Of a stretch of 64,000 bases of DNA, positions 37,526-47,488 are shown piece by piece. Position 1 is the stretch's first letter. Every line of letters begins with the position of its first letter. The position numbers and the translations under genes were made by a program. This stretch comes from Clostridia bacterium (GTDB lineage Bacteria; Bacillota; Clostridia; Lachnospirales; Lachnospiraceae). The DNA lies in NCBI GenBank assembly GCA_910574475.1, contig CAJTAT010000005.1, positions 124,001 through 188,000 on the forward strand, given 5' to 3'. The notes under the pieces were generated by a model. The model ran no database searches. It had not been told where the DNA came from and saw only the letters and a program-made list of their open reading frames with translations.

Positions 37526-39085
37526 ATGAACAAGAGACAGCTTAGAGCCATGAAGATCGCCGCACAGCAGGCACTTGTAAATGGCGCAGCAGGCAGAGAG
37601 CTGACCGCCGAAGAAAGCGCGCAGTTTGACACCCTGCAGAGAGAGATCGATGCTTTGACCCTTGAGATCGAAGCAGAGGAGCGGCAGCAGGCCCAGGCAG
37701 CAGGAAGCGGCCAGGCGGCAGCAGGTACCGGAGCAGCAGCGGATCCGCAGCAGAGAGACCTGGGCGGCCAGGGAGACGCAGCGACCAGAGCGGTGGCGGC
37801 AGAGCGCCAGAGAGTACAGGGCATTTCCGACCTTTGCCGTGAGTTTGAAACGGATCCGGGAGAGTACATCCGGACCGGCGCAACCATAGACCAGGTAAGA
37901 GCGGCAATCCTTGAGGGGATGCGGCAGACCGGCAGCCCTACCAGCGTACAGGTCACCAGAGACGAGGGCGACACCTTCCGGCAGAGAGCCACGGACGCGC
38001 TGATCCTTCGCGCAGGTATTCAGATTCAGCACCCGGCGGAGGGCTGCAACGAGTTCAGAGCGATGAGCCTTAGAGATTTGGCTATTGAGTGTTTATCCAG
38101 AGAAGGACAGAACACCGGGGCCCTCTTAAGGATGAGCTCCGACGACCTTTACGGAGAATTATGCCGCCAGTTTTACAACCCTTCCGCAGCCTTCCCGGCT
38201 ATCCTTGACAGCACGATCCGGAAAAGCATTGTGGAGCTTTACAACTCGGTACCTACGACCTTCGAGGCCATCACCACAAAGGGCACTTTAAAGGACTTTA
38301 AGCAGACGGCGGACCATGAATATGTGATCGGAGGCGTTGGCGATTTCCTTATGGTACCGGAGAACGGGGAGATCAAGCCGGACAAGCCGAGAACCGAGAT
38401 GCTGCCGCAGCGTAAGCTGGACACCTACGGGAAGCAGTTCAGCATGACCCGCCAGGCGTTCATTAACGACGATATCGGCTTTTTGACGAAGGTGCCGGGC
38501 CTGTACGCGACCGCAGCGAAGAAAACTATCAACAAGCAGGTTTACACTATTCTTTTCAAAAACGCGAAAGTTTTTGACGGCTTACAGCTTTTCTGCGATA
38601 AGCACAAGAACATTATGAAAAAAGGTTCCAAGCCTTCCCAGGCTTCCATCCAGGCAATGATCACCAAGATGGGCAAGCAGACGGACCACTTCGGCGAGGC
38701 AATTTATATTACGCCGCAGATCATTGTGGTACCGATTGGGTACGAGTTTGACCTTTCTGTTATCTTCCATTCTGCCCAGGTGGTAGGAAGCAATAACAAC
38801 GACGTAAACCCGCTGTATAACTACCCGTTAAAGACCGTACAGGATCCCGTGCTTAACGCCCTGGCAGGCGACGGAGTATGCCCCTGGTTTATGTTCGGAA
38901 GCGGCGCAGCAGGCATCCAGGTAGACTATTTAAACGGGCAGGAAACCCCGACCGTAAGACGTATGGAGGTGCCGGGTACATTGGGCTTTGTTTGGGATAT
39001 TTACCTGGACTGGGGAATCGCAGTAAGAGACTTCCGCAGCATGGCCATGAATCCGGGCGTACAGATCCCGTCCGAAGAAGAATAA
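37526..39085 (+). CDS. Major capsid protein
   Basis: 519 residues. The first roughly 130 are a helical, alanine/glutamine-rich scaffold-like region, likely removed by the protease. The rest looks like a Mu-type major head subunit of HK97 fold (YNSVPTTFEAITTKGTLKDF, QFSMTRQAFINDDIGFL, GVCPWFMFGSG). Position after the protease supports it. Confidence 0.88.
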   Translation: MNKRQLRAMKIAAQQALVNGAAGRELTAEESAQFDTLQREIDALTLEIEAEERQQAQAAGSGQAAAGTGAAADPQQRDLGGQGDAATRAVAAERQRVQGISDLCREFETDPGEYIRTGATIDQVRAAILEGMRQTGSPTSVQVTRDEGDTFRQRATDALILRAGIQIQHPAEGCNEFRAMSLRDLAIECLSREGQNTGALLRMSSDDLYGELCRQFYNPSAAFPAILDSTIRKSIVELYNSVPTTFEAITTKGTLKDFKQTADHEYVIGGVGDFLMVPENGEIKPDKPRTEMLPQRKLDTYGKQFSMTRQAFINDDIGFLTKVPGLYATAAKKTINKQVYTILFKNAKVFDGLQLFCDKHKNIMKKGSKPSQASIQAMITKMGKQTDHFGEAIYITPQIIVVPIGYEFDLSVIFHSAQVVGSNNNDVNPLYNYPLKTVQDPVLNALAGDGVCPWFMFGSGAAGIQVDYLNGQETPTVRRMEVPGTLGFVWDIYLDWGIAVRDFRSMAMNPGVQIPSEEE

Positions 39086-39103
39086 GAGAAGGAGGACAGA
39101 TTT

Positions 39104-39436
39104 ATGAGTAAGGCAGAATACTGGCAGCGCGGCGAAGCGATTGACTTCGTAAACGGGAGCGATGCCAAGATTGAAGCAAACCAGATCGTAACTTTTGGCA
39201 ACCGCGTGGGCGTAGCCGGTACCCCTATCGAAATAGGGGAAACCGGAAGCCTTCACGTTTTCGGTGTTTTTGAGATGCCCAAGAAAGCAGACGAGGAGAT
39301 CGCGGCAGGTGCGGCGGCATATTACGATCCCGACGCGGAAGCAATCACGGCCACGGCTGGCGACATTACCGCAGGTTACGCAACGGAGGCAGCCGCTGCA
39401 GCAGATACAACGGTAAAGGTAAAACTTTTAGGCTGA
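39104..39436 (+). CDS. DUF2190-type capsid decoration protein
   Basis: 110 residues. The pattern AEYWQRGEAIDFVNGSDAKI, GTPIEIGETGSLHVFGVFEM and DITAGYATEAAAAADTTVKV fits DUF2190 proteins, which decorate capsids as trimers. Confidence 0.8.
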   Translation: MSKAEYWQRGEAIDFVNGSDAKIEANQIVTFGNRVGVAGTPIEIGETGSLHVFGVFEMPKKADEEIAAGAAAYYDPDAEAITATAGDITAGYATEAAAAADTTVKVKLLG

Positions 39437-39768
39437 TGGAGAAGCGCTTAATCGCGCTTGTCCCCATTCTTCACGGAAACAAACAGTATAAGCCAGGAGA
39501 GGCGCTGCCAACCGACCCGGCTTACGTTTCCGCCTGGACCCAGGCGGGCTCGGCTGTTTGGGAGAACGAAGGCGACAGCGGCAAAAAAGAAGAACGGAAA
39601 AAGGCGACCGCTAAAGCGCGGTCCAAAACAGCCCCGGCAGGTGCCACTGGCATCGCGCAGCCCGCCACCGGCGGCGCGGAAGCCGACCAGGTCGGGAAGG
39701 TACCGAGCAAAAAGGCGCGCGGAGTAGTTGAGGAGAAAACCAAACGCCCCGCGAAGTCCCAGGCATAA
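39436..39768 (+). CDS. Head-tail region protein, unknown
   Basis: 110 residues. A short ordered N-terminus (LIALVPILHGNKQYKPGEAL) is followed by a lysine/alanine-rich tail that looks disordered. Its start overlaps the previous stop and its stop overlaps the next start. Role unknown. Confidence 0.55.
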   Translation: MEKRLIALVPILHGNKQYKPGEALPTDPAYVSAWTQAGSAVWENEGDSGKKEERKKATAKARSKTAPAGATGIAQPATGGAEADQVGKVPSKKARGVVEEKTKRPAKSQA

Positions 39769-40091
39769 TGCCAGGTTTTAAAGACATAATACGCGCCGAC
39801 CTTAATATTTTTATGAATCTTGACGAGTTCGCAACCACGCACACGGTGAACGGAAAAAAGATGGCCGTTACGATTGATAATAACGAGCTGATAGAGCGAG
39901 CCAAGAAGGCAAAGTCCAACATGGACGGAATTTACGTTAAGAGTACGCTTATATACGTGAAGTCTAAGGACTTCGGCCAGCTTCCGGCGGTCGGTTCCGC
40001 CCTTAACCTTGACGGGAAGATATTTAAGGTCACGGACGCAACCAACGAGGACGGGCTTTACAGCATACACCTGGAGGCAAATAGAAGTTGA
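39768..40091 (+). CDS. Head-tail joining protein
   Basis: 107 residues (MPGFKDIIRADLNIFMNLDE, then FATTHTVNGKKM, and LNLDGKIFKVTDATNEDGLY). Resembles gpFII-like head-tail joining proteins of phages and sits in their usual place. Confidence 0.7.
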   Translation: MPGFKDIIRADLNIFMNLDEFATTHTVNGKKMAVTIDNNELIERAKKAKSNMDGIYVKSTLIYVKSKDFGQLPAVGSALNLDGKIFKVTDATNEDGLYSIHLEANRS

Positions 40092-40669
40092 TTACTTATG
40101 AATTTGACCCGAACACCCTGGCAAAGGTTGAGCGCAAACTGGGGAGCTTGAAATCAGAGGCACCGAAGGCATTAAAAAACGCGATCAACCAAACGGCGAA
40201 GGCAGCCAGGAAAGACCTGGCTGAGGAGGCGCAGAAAACGTATGTTGTAAAATCCGGCCGTTTCAATAAAGCGATGACCATTAAGAACGCCACCCAGGGC
40301 AATCTTGAGGCAACCATAAAAGCGACCGGAGCCCCGATGGAGCTGAAGGACTTTAAGGTCAGCCCGGCCACAGCCAGGACCGGATCCAAGCGGCCGTCGA
40401 TTACAAAAGCGAAGGTACTGGCTTCCGGTTCCTTAAAAGGGCTGGAAAAAGGAGGTATAAAAGCCTTTGTTACCAAGTTCGGCAGTGGCCACGCTTCGGT
40501 GGCGCAGCGGCGCGGGAGTTCCCGTCTTCCTTTAAAGGTATTGTTTTCAAACAGCATACCGAAGATGATCGGGAACGAAAAGCGGGTGTACGGCATTGTA
40601 GAACCGACCATACAACAGAACCTGCAGGCGAACATAGATAAACAGGTCAGAAAAATATTGGAGGCGTAA
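40088..40669 (+). CDS. Minor tail protein Z-like
   Basis: 193 residues from a TTG start. Resembles gpZ/HK97-gp10-type tail completion proteins: KALKNAINQTAKAARKDLAE near the N-terminus, then YVVKSGRFNKAMTIKNA. Likely helps close the tail top. Strongly basic overall. Confidence 0.7.
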   Translation: MITYEFDPNTLAKVERKLGSLKSEAPKALKNAINQTAKAARKDLAEEAQKTYVVKSGRFNKAMTIKNATQGNLEATIKATGAPMELKDFKVSPATARTGSKRPSITKAKVLASGSLKGLEKGGIKAFVTKFGSGHASVAQRRGSSRLPLKVLFSNSIPKMIGNEKRVYGIVEPTIQQNLQANIDKQVRKILEA

Positions 40670-40673
40670 AAAG

Positions 40674-41210
40674 ATGGTGGCTACATTCTTACAGGACGAT
40701 CTTGTGGAGGAGCTTAAGACAATTTTTAAGGACTTCCGCTTAAAAAATCCTATGGGGGAGTTAAGCGAAATAAATGTATTTCCCCAGGAGCTGCCGATCC
40801 CGGCACCGACGACACCGCCAGAGGAAAGCGAGGCGGCCCCGGAGCTGTTGGAGGAGGGCCTGGTGGAAGATACGGATCCGGTTAAGGTTGAGGACCCATA
40901 CCCCTATGCGATAGTACGCATTGAGGACGGGGAAATCAAGACCATAGACGGAGAGCAGACCATAACGACTCTGGTTATTTTAGGAGTATACGACGACAGC
41001 TTAAAAAACCAGGGACACAAGGACATTTTAAACATGATACAGAAAATATATGAGCGCTTCGCAAAAAACGCGATTTTAGCCAGCAAATACGAGTGCTTAC
41101 ATCCGATACAGTGGTCACTGCAGGAGGAGGGAAGTTACCCGTATTTTATCGGCGGAATGGCTTTAAGTTTTGGCGTAGCAGCTATAAGAAGGGAGGATCC
41201 ATACATATGA
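40674..41210 (+). CDS. Tail terminator-like protein
   Basis: 178 residues. The ordered parts (DDLVEELKTIFKDF, YAIVRIEDGEIKTI, VILGVYDDSLKNQGHKDILN) fit phage tail terminator proteins, separated by an acidic/proline linker. Position between minor tail Z and the sheath supports it. Confidence 0.6.
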   Translation: MVATFLQDDLVEELKTIFKDFRLKNPMGELSEINVFPQELPIPAPTTPPEESEAAPELLEEGLVEDTDPVKVEDPYPYAIVRIEDGEIKTIDGEQTITTLVILGVYDDSLKNQGHKDILNMIQKIYERFAKNAILASKYECLHPIQWSLQEEGSYPYFIGGMALSFGVAAIRREDPYI

Positions 41211-41548
41211 GTGGAACAAAGAAAACCCAGGCGGAAACGACCGCAGCAACGGCCGCAGCCGTAGAAGCCAGGGCGGCAGCCAGCAAGGCGAAAGAAGGCA
41301 GCAAGGAGCCGGTGGCCTACGTAGGCCCGGACATTAAGAATGTAGCGATCAACGGGACCGTGTACATTGACGGATTACCGGAGCCCCTGCAGGAGAAGAT
41401 CGGAGACGTACCGGCGCTTAAAGGCCTTCTGGTACCTATTTCCAACCTTGCGGCCGCAGGCGTAGCAATCACGACCCAGGGGACGGCACTTAATAATTTA
41501 TATAATGCCGTTTCCGCCAAGCTGCAGGAGCAGCAGAAAAACAGATAA
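41207..41548 (+). CDS. Small tail-region protein
   Basis: 113 residues. An alanine-rich N-terminus is followed by VAINGTVYIDGLPEPLQEKI and LVPISNLAAAGVAI. The ATG at 41207 overlaps the previous stop and has AGGGAGG upstream. Function unknown. Confidence 0.6.
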   Translation: MSGTKKTQAETTAATAAAVEARAAASKAKEGSKEPVAYVGPDIKNVAINGTVYIDGLPEPLQEKIGDVPALKGLLVPISNLAAAGVAITTQGTALNNLYNAVSAKLQEQQKNR

Positions 41549-41563
41549 GGAGGAAAAGACAAG

Positions 41564-43018
41564 ATGGCATATAACCACGGAGTAAGAGTCCTGGAAAACC
41601 CGACCAGCTTAACGACGCCGAGACAGGGCACCGCAGGGCTGCAGGTTATTATCGGCGTAGCGCCGGTAAATTTGGCCGAGGATCCTTACAATGCTACAAA
41701 CAGACCCAAGATCGCGTATAGCTTCGCGGAGGCAAGTGCGGCCGTAGGGTACTGCGATAATTTTAAAGATTATAACATTTGTGAATCGGTAGATGCTTCT
41801 TTTAGAGTTTTAAATATTGCGCCTATTATTCTGATCAACGTATTGGACCCTAAGACGCACAAGAAGGCCCTGGAGGAGCAGGAAGTGGAGGTAATAGAGG
41901 GCCAGGCAGTAATAGAAACCTTCGGCGTATTGGCCGATACGTTGAGGGTAAGATCCGGAGATCGGGAGATGGCAGCCGATACGGATTACATCATCACTTT
42001 TGACGACGACGGGATGGCGGTTATTACCCTGGTAGACGCTACCGGAATTAACGCGCTTACTGTTTCCGGATCCGTTATTGACCCTTCCAAGATCACATAC
42101 AGAGACATCATCGGAGGCTATAACGTAAGTACCGGAGAAGAAAAGGGCCTGGAAGTTATCCGCCAGATTTTCCCGTTATTGCAGCTTACCCCCGGCCTGC
42201 TTGTTTCCCCTGGATGGAGTAAACAGCCAAACGTGGGCGCAGCTATCGCGGCCAAGTGTACCGGTATTAACGGCGTATTTTCCTGCGAGGCCATAGTAGA
42301 CCTTGACACGACGGAGGAGAGCGGGGCTCGGAAATATACGGATGTTTTGACCGTAAAGCAGGCCTCCGGCTTCGTAAGTAACCACTTGAGCGTCGAGTGG
42401 CCATGCGTAAAGATTGGAGATAAGATTTACCACGCCAGCGCGATCAAGGCGGCGCTTACCGCGTATATTGACGCGGGCAACGACGATGTGCCGAGTTTGA
42501 GCCCTTCCAATAAGGCGGTCGGTATTTCCGGCCTTTGCCTTGAGGATGGTACCGAGGTGGTCCTGGACGAGCAGCAGGCGAATCTGGTAAACAGCTTCGG
42601 AGTTTGTACCTTTAACAATTTTTCCGGCTGGACCACCTGGGGAAACAATACGGCGATTTATCCGACTTCCAGCGACCCGAAAGATCGGTGGTTTTGCTGC
42701 CGCCGCTTCTTTTCCTGGTGGGGAAACAGCTTTATTTTGACCTACCACGAACGGGTGGATGATTATAATAATCCGCGCTTAGTTGAGGCCATTGTCGACG
42801 ACGAAAACGTCCGCGGTAATTCCTACGCAGCACAGGGCAAGTGCGCCGGGGCCTACATTGAATGGCGGGAGCAGGAGAACACGATCAACGATATTATGGG
42901 CGGCAAAATGCAGTTTTTACACCATTTAGCGCCCTGGACGCCGGCCGAAGATATTCTGGATGTTTTGGAGTTCGATCCGGACTTATTGGAGGCAGCATTT
43001 ACGGGAGGTGAGTCTTAA
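41564..43018 (+). CDS. Contractile tail sheath protein
   Basis: 484 residues. Blocks PRQGTAGLQVIIGVAPVNLA, PGLLVSPGWSKQPNVGAAIA and FSWWGNSFILTYHERVDDYN match phage sheath proteins. It proves a contractile (myovirus) tail. AAGGAGG precedes the ATG. The tube gene starts at its stop codon. Confidence 0.93.
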   Translation: MAYNHGVRVLENPTSLTTPRQGTAGLQVIIGVAPVNLAEDPYNATNRPKIAYSFAEASAAVGYCDNFKDYNICESVDASFRVLNIAPIILINVLDPKTHKKALEEQEVEVIEGQAVIETFGVLADTLRVRSGDREMAADTDYIITFDDDGMAVITLVDATGINALTVSGSVIDPSKITYRDIIGGYNVSTGEEKGLEVIRQIFPLLQLTPGLLVSPGWSKQPNVGAAIAAKCTGINGVFSCEAIVDLDTTEESGARKYTDVLTVKQASGFVSNHLSVEWPCVKIGDKIYHASAIKAALTAYIDAGNDDVPSLSPSNKAVGISGLCLEDGTEVVLDEQQANLVNSFGVCTFNNFSGWTTWGNNTAIYPTSSDPKDRWFCCRRFFSWWGNSFILTYHERVDDYNNPRLVEAIVDDENVRGNSYAAQGKCAGAYIEWREQENTINDIMGGKMQFLHHLAPWTPAEDILDVLEFDPDLLEAAFTGGES

Positions 43019-43530
43019 TGTTAGCGACAAAAATTAACGCTTACAACGTATACAACGGAGGCACCAGGCTGGTCGGACTTTCCGACGAGGTAAGCCTGCC
43101 GGACTTCGAGGCCTTGACCGAGACGATCAGCGGGCCGGGCTTCCTGGGGGAGATTGACGAGCCGCTTTTAGGCCACTTCGGAGCGTCGGAAATCGAGATC
43201 CCTTTCAGAACCTTAAACGAGGATATGTTTGCACTTTTGCAGCAGGGGCTGGCCGTAAACCTTACCCTGCGGATGAGCACCCAGGCAATCCAGGAATCCA
43301 CGATGGCGACCGACTTTATGCCGAGCCGGGTGGTTATCAAGGGCAAAAGTAAAGGCTTTACCGGCGGCAAGGTAAAGCAGGGAGAAGGAACCGGATCCGC
43401 AGTAAAGGTGGAAGTTATTTATATTCTTATTGAGGTAAACGGCAAAAAGAAGTTTGAACTTGATAAGATTAACTTCCAGTATAAAGTGAATAATGTTGAC
43501 CTTTTAGCAAAAATCAGAAAGCAGGTGTAA
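43018..43530 (+). CDS. Major tail tube protein
   Basis: 170 residues with the FII/tube pattern: VSLPDFEALTETISGPGFLG, HFGASEIEIPFRTLNEDMFA and KKFELDKINFQYKVNNVD. Forms the inner tube under the sheath. Overlaps the sheath stop. Confidence 0.88.
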   Translation: MLATKINAYNVYNGGTRLVGLSDEVSLPDFEALTETISGPGFLGEIDEPLLGHFGASEIEIPFRTLNEDMFALLQQGLAVNLTLRMSTQAIQESTMATDFMPSRVVIKGKSKGFTGGKVKQGEGTGSAVKVEVIYILIEVNGKKKFELDKINFQYKVNNVDLLAKIRKQV

Positions 43531-43533
43531 TTT

Positions 43534-43908
43534 ATGGATAACAATAAAATTTTAGAAGCAGGTACCAGAGAGCAGAAGGAGATCACCACGGCGGCAAAGA
43601 CCCAGGAGCAGGAAGAAAACAAGTACCTTATTAAGTTCCGCAAGCCGTTTATTTTTGAGGACGAGACCTATAAGGAGATCGACTTAAGCGGCCTGGAAGA
43701 TTTGAGCGCCAGAGATATGATCCAGGCGCAGCGCACGATGGAGCGGTCCGGAAGTATTAACGTATTGCCGGAGATGTCCCTGGAATACGCTTGTATTTTT
43801 GCCAGCAAGGCCACCAAGATGCCGGTCGAGTTCTTCCAGGCGCTGCCCCCGAAGGAAGCGATCAAGGTAAAAAACAAAGTAACAAATTTTTTCTACGGCG
43901 AGGATTAA
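43534..43908 (+). CDS. Tail assembly chaperone, short form
   Basis: 124 residues, gpE/gp41-like. Contains YLIKFRKPFIFEDETYKEID and LSARDMIQAQRTMER. Works with the tape measure protein during tail assembly and is absent from the mature tail. A long form is expected by frameshifting near its 3' end (see 43887). Confidence 0.8.
   Translation: MDNNKILEAGTREQKEITTAAKTQEQEENKYLIKFRKPFIFEDETYKEIDLSGLEDLSARDMIQAQRTMERSGSINVLPEMSLEYACIFASKATKMPVEFFQALPPKEAIKVKNKVTNFFYGED
43887..43893 (+). promoter_or_regulatory. Programmed -1 frameshift site
   Basis: TTTTTTC, a canonical X XXY YYZ slippery heptamer aligned with zero-frame codons AAT TTT TTC, six codons before the stop of the short chaperone. After slipping, translation reads CTA CGG CGA and stays open to 44051. 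Confidence 0.75.
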
Positions 43909-44051
43909 AGCCAACAGACGGCGCGCATCTTCGCAAATTAACGGTACGGCTATCTATTCTTTTAAAGACAGGCCTCAAGGATATTGAGGACCTGTCTATT
44001 TTTGACCTTACCGACATAGCAAAGGAGGTGGCGGAAGCATATGGCAAGTAG
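43893..44051 (+). CDS. Tail assembly chaperone extension (frameshift product)
   Basis: 52 residues read in the -1 frame (KPTDGAHLRKLTVRLSILLK, then DIEDLSIFDLTDIAKEVAEA). Joined to the short form it gives a protein of about 172 residues, like the gpG-T fusion of lambda or E-E' of P2. It has no start codon of its own that is well supported. Confidence 0.7.
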   Translation, partial: LRRGLKPTDGAHLRKLTVRLSILLKTGLKDIEDLSIFDLTDIAKEVAEAYGK

Positions 44052-47000
44052 CAGCAAAGAGATGGAACTCGCTATAAAAATAGCGGGTAAAGTTGAGTCT
44101 TCCTTTACGGGAGCTTTGAGCGCTGCCGGAAACGGAATAAAAGGACTTACGAAAACCATCGCAGCCGCCACTACCGCAGCAGCCGCCGCAGTTGGAGCAA
44201 TCGCCGTCGCGGCCGTGAACGTTGGTAAAGAATTTGAGACCGCCATGAGCCAGGTGCAGGCTACCATGCTTTTAGACACCGGCACAGCAGAGGGCGCGGC
44301 AGCTATGGCCACGCTTGAGGAGGCGGCCAGGGAATGCGGACGTACTACGGCCTTCTCAGCCACGGAGGCGGCTGAAGCCCTAAACTATTTAGCCCTTGCC
44401 GGTTACGATGCCGAACAGGCAGCCACAGCGCTGCCGACGGTTTTAAAACTTGCAGGGGCGGGAGCTATGGACCTGGCAGCGGCCAGCGATATGGTAACGG
44501 ACAGTATGTCCGCCTTGCAAATTGAAGCTACGGAGGAAAACTTAAACAGCTTCGCGGATCAGTTGGCACAGACAGCATCAAAAGCCAATACTTCCGTAGC
44601 ACAGTTAGGCGAAGCAATACTTACAGTAGGAGCCACCGGCGCGAATCTTGCCGGAGGAACCACGGAGCTGAACACGGCACTCGGTATTTTGGCCGACAAC
44701 GGCTTAAAAGGAGCCGAGGGAGGGACGCACTTAAGAAATGTTATTCTTTCCTTACAGAGCCCCACAGACAACGCCAGCGCAGCACTTAAAAGCCTGGGCG
44801 TAGACGTTTACGACGCCGAAGGGAATATGCGAGGACTTAATAACATTTTCGGCGACTTAAGCTCCGCGATGGAGGGCATGACACAGGCCCAAAAAGACAG
44901 TATTATCAGTACCATTTTTAACAAGACAGACCTTACATCCGCGAATGCGCTTCTGGCGAATTGCACCGACCGGTGGGACGAGTTAAGCGCAGCTATTGAA
45001 AACAGCGCCGGAGCTTGCGAGGATATGTACTCGATACAGCTTGACAATTTGGACGGCGATATAAAGATATTGCAGTCCGGACTTTCAGACTTGGGAATCA
45101 GTATTTACCAGGATTTGAACGGGCCCCTGCGTTCTATGACGCAGCTTGCAACGGGCATGGTTGAGGAGTTGAGTGCAGCTTACAGCGAAGGCGGGATGCA
45201 GGGAATGGTCGGAGCCATAGGCGGCTGCCTTTCCGAAGCGGTCGGCGTAATTTCAGAATACGTCCCGCAGGTAGTCTCTATGGGCGTTGACCTTATAGGC
45301 AGCTTTGTGCAGGGGATAGCAGACAACGCAGGCCCCCTGGCGGATGCAGCGGCACAGACTTTGACCGTTTTTATAGACGGTCTTTTTTCGTTGGTTCCCC
45401 AGGTTTTACTTGCCGGGATCGACATAATAACCCAGTTGGCGAGCAGCATTACAAGCCAGCTTCCGACACTTATAAACAACGGCACCCAGGCAATCACGAA
45501 TTTTGTAAACGGTATTATTCAGCGATTGCCTACGATCATAACGACAGCCCTTACGCTGGTTCAAACATTGGTAAACAGCTTAGGAGCCAACGCGCCGATG
45601 CTGATAAGCGCAGCTATTCAGCTTATAGGCAGTTTGGTGACCGGCATTTTATCCATGCTTCCACAGCTTCTGCAGATGGGTATACAGCTTATTTTGAGTT
45701 TGGCCCAGGGGATTATTTCAAACCTGCCCTTAATTTTGCAGACGGGCGTCCAGATTATACTAAGCCTTGTTTCCGGGATAACGCAGATGTTACCCATGAT
45801 CATACAGGGTGGCATACAGCTAATTATTTCACTTATCCAGGGAATTATAGCGAATTTGGGGAATATAGCCCAGGCAGCGGTCCAGATTATACTGGCCCTG
45901 GTTACGGGCCTTATTTCAGCTATACCGCAGCTTATAGCGGCAGTTCCGCAGCTTGTAGGGGCGATCATCGACACGATTTTAACGACAAACTGGCTCGACG
46001 TAGGGATCCAGATTATAAAAGGCATTATTGACGGAATACTTGCATCCGGAAAGAGCCTATGGAGCGCTATTAAAAGCCTGTTCACAGGCGGAGAGGTTGA
46101 GATGCCCGACACTTCCAGCCAGGGCGCGGCAGTGGTAGACAGCTACGCATCTGGAATCAATAGCAACGCCGGAGCAGTTACGGCAGCAGCAAACAGCATG
46201 GCAGCCGGAGCCTTTAGCAGCGCAGACACCAGCGGAGCGACCGCAGCAGGAACGGCAGCGGCGACAGCCTATACAACGGGAATGACGGACAGCTTGAGCG
46301 GCTTTACGTTTGACACTTCCAGTATAGGACTTGACAGCGCAGCACTTACAACGACCCTAAGCGCGACAGGTATGGAAAGCGGGACAGCATTTACGACCAG
46401 CTTAAGCCAGAGCGTAGCGGGGTACAGCATAGACACATCCGGGATCGCCGTAAACACGGCAGGCCTGGAGAGTAGTCTTACAACAGCCGGAACGGCCGGG
46501 ACGACAGCATTAAGCAATGGAATGACCAGCAGCGCCGGAACGGTAACAGCGGCGGCAACCAGCCTGGCAAGCGACGTCAACGGAGCATTAGACTCCGGAT
46601 GGAGCACAGCACAGAGCCGCGCAGAGAGCGCAATGAGCAGCCTGGCCAACACGGTCCAGACAAAAGCCCAGGCGGCGGCCCAAGCAGTTAAATCAGCCTT
46701 TGAGAATATGACCATCACGATCCCGAAGCCGAGGATCCCGGTTATAAGCGTTTCTACAAGTTCCGTTTCATACGGAGAAGGCGGCAGCGTAAGCGTCCCG
46801 CAGTTTTCCGTGCATTGGAACGCGCTCGGCGGTATTTTCGACGCCCCGACGGTATTAAACACGCCAGGGAACGGACTGCAGGGCGTAGGGGAAGCAGGGC
46901 CCGAAGCGGTATTGCCCCTTGATACCTTGTGGAGCCAGATGAAAAGCATTATAACCGACGCCATGAAGCAGAGCAGCGGCGCAAGCATTATAGAGACGCT

Positions 47001-47220
47001 TCTGCAGAGATTGCAGGGAATAACCAGCGGCGGAGGAGGCGGAGGTGGAGAGCCGGAGCTTGCAGGAGCAGGCGGGCCTAACATTTCTTACTCACCTACT
47101 TACAACCTTTACGGCAACGCCACGAAAGAGGACGCCGTCGAGGCGGAGAAGTTGAGCCAGGCAGAATTTAACAAAATGATGAAACAGTGGCAAAAGGAAA
47201 ATAGCAGGACCAAGTTTTAA
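44041..47220 (+). CDS. Tail tape measure protein, TP901 core family
   Basis: 1059 residues; sets tail length. The conserved core is clear: GKEFETAMSQVQATM, ATLEEAARECGRTTAFSATE, NYLALAGYDAEQAATALPTV and ILADNGLKGAEGGTHLRNVI. The middle has many hydrophobic repeats containing LIQGIIANL-like segments (45400-46050). The C-terminal half is rich in A, S, T and G. The first codons overlap the chaperone extension. Confidence 0.93.
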   Translation: MASSSKEMELAIKIAGKVESSFTGALSAAGNGIKGLTKTIAAATTAAAAAVGAIAVAAVNVGKEFETAMSQVQATMLLDTGTAEGAAAMATLEEAARECGRTTAFSATEAAEALNYLALAGYDAEQAATALPTVLKLAGAGAMDLAAASDMVTDSMSALQIEATEENLNSFADQLAQTASKANTSVAQLGEAILTVGATGANLAGGTTELNTALGILADNGLKGAEGGTHLRNVILSLQSPTDNASAALKSLGVDVYDAEGNMRGLNNIFGDLSSAMEGMTQAQKDSIISTIFNKTDLTSANALLANCTDRWDELSAAIENSAGACEDMYSIQLDNLDGDIKILQSGLSDLGISIYQDLNGPLRSMTQLATGMVEELSAAYSEGGMQGMVGAIGGCLSEAVGVISEYVPQVVSMGVDLIGSFVQGIADNAGPLADAAAQTLTVFIDGLFSLVPQVLLAGIDIITQLASSITSQLPTLINNGTQAITNFVNGIIQRLPTIITTALTLVQTLVNSLGANAPMLISAAIQLIGSLVTGILSMLPQLLQMGIQLILSLAQGIISNLPLILQTGVQIILSLVSGITQMLPMIIQGGIQLIISLIQGIIANLGNIAQAAVQIILALVTGLISAIPQLIAAVPQLVGAIIDTILTTNWLDVGIQIIKGIIDGILASGKSLWSAIKSLFTGGEVEMPDTSSQGAAVVDSYASGINSNAGAVTAAANSMAAGAFSSADTSGATAAGTAAATAYTTGMTDSLSGFTFDTSSIGLDSAALTTTLSATGMESGTAFTTSLSQSVAGYSIDTSGIAVNTAGLESSLTTAGTAGTTALSNGMTSSAGTVTAAATSLASDVNGALDSGWSTAQSRAESAMSSLANTVQTKAQAAAQAVKSAFENMTITIPKPRIPVISVSTSSVSYGEGGSVSVPQFSVHWNALGGIFDAPTVLNTPGNGLQGVGEAGPEAVLPLDTLWSQMKSIITDAMKQSSGASIIETLLQRLQGITSGGGGGGGEPELAGAGGPNISYSPTYNLYGNATKEDAVEAEKLSQAEFNKMMKQWQKENSRTKF

Positions 47221-47234
47221 AGGAGGCCAGTGGT

Positions 47235-47477
47235 ATGGCAAAAAGGACCTACACCACAAAACAGGGAGACACCTGGGACAACATAGCGCTGCAGGTATAC
47301 GGCGAGGAACGCCACGCCGATTTTCTTATGCAGAATAATTACGCCTTCTTAGATATCCTTGTATTTTCAGCGGGAACCGTCCTAAGTACCCCGGCGCTGC
47401 CGGAGGAACGGGACGGAGATTTACCGCCCTGGCGGACCGATTGGACCGACCAGGGCCGGGACCCGTATGACGAATAA
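47235..47477 (+). CDS. Tail protein X, LysM-like
   Basis: 80 residues (TYTTKQGDTWDNIALQVYGE, then HADFLMQNN). A LysM-like fold found in contractile-tail hubs, between the tape measure and the hub gene. Confidence 0.85.
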   Translation: MAKRTYTTKQGDTWDNIALQVYGEERHADFLMQNNYAFLDILVFSAGTVLSTPALPEERDGDLPPWRTDWTDQGRDPYDE

Positions 47478-47488
47478 GGAGGCGGGCT

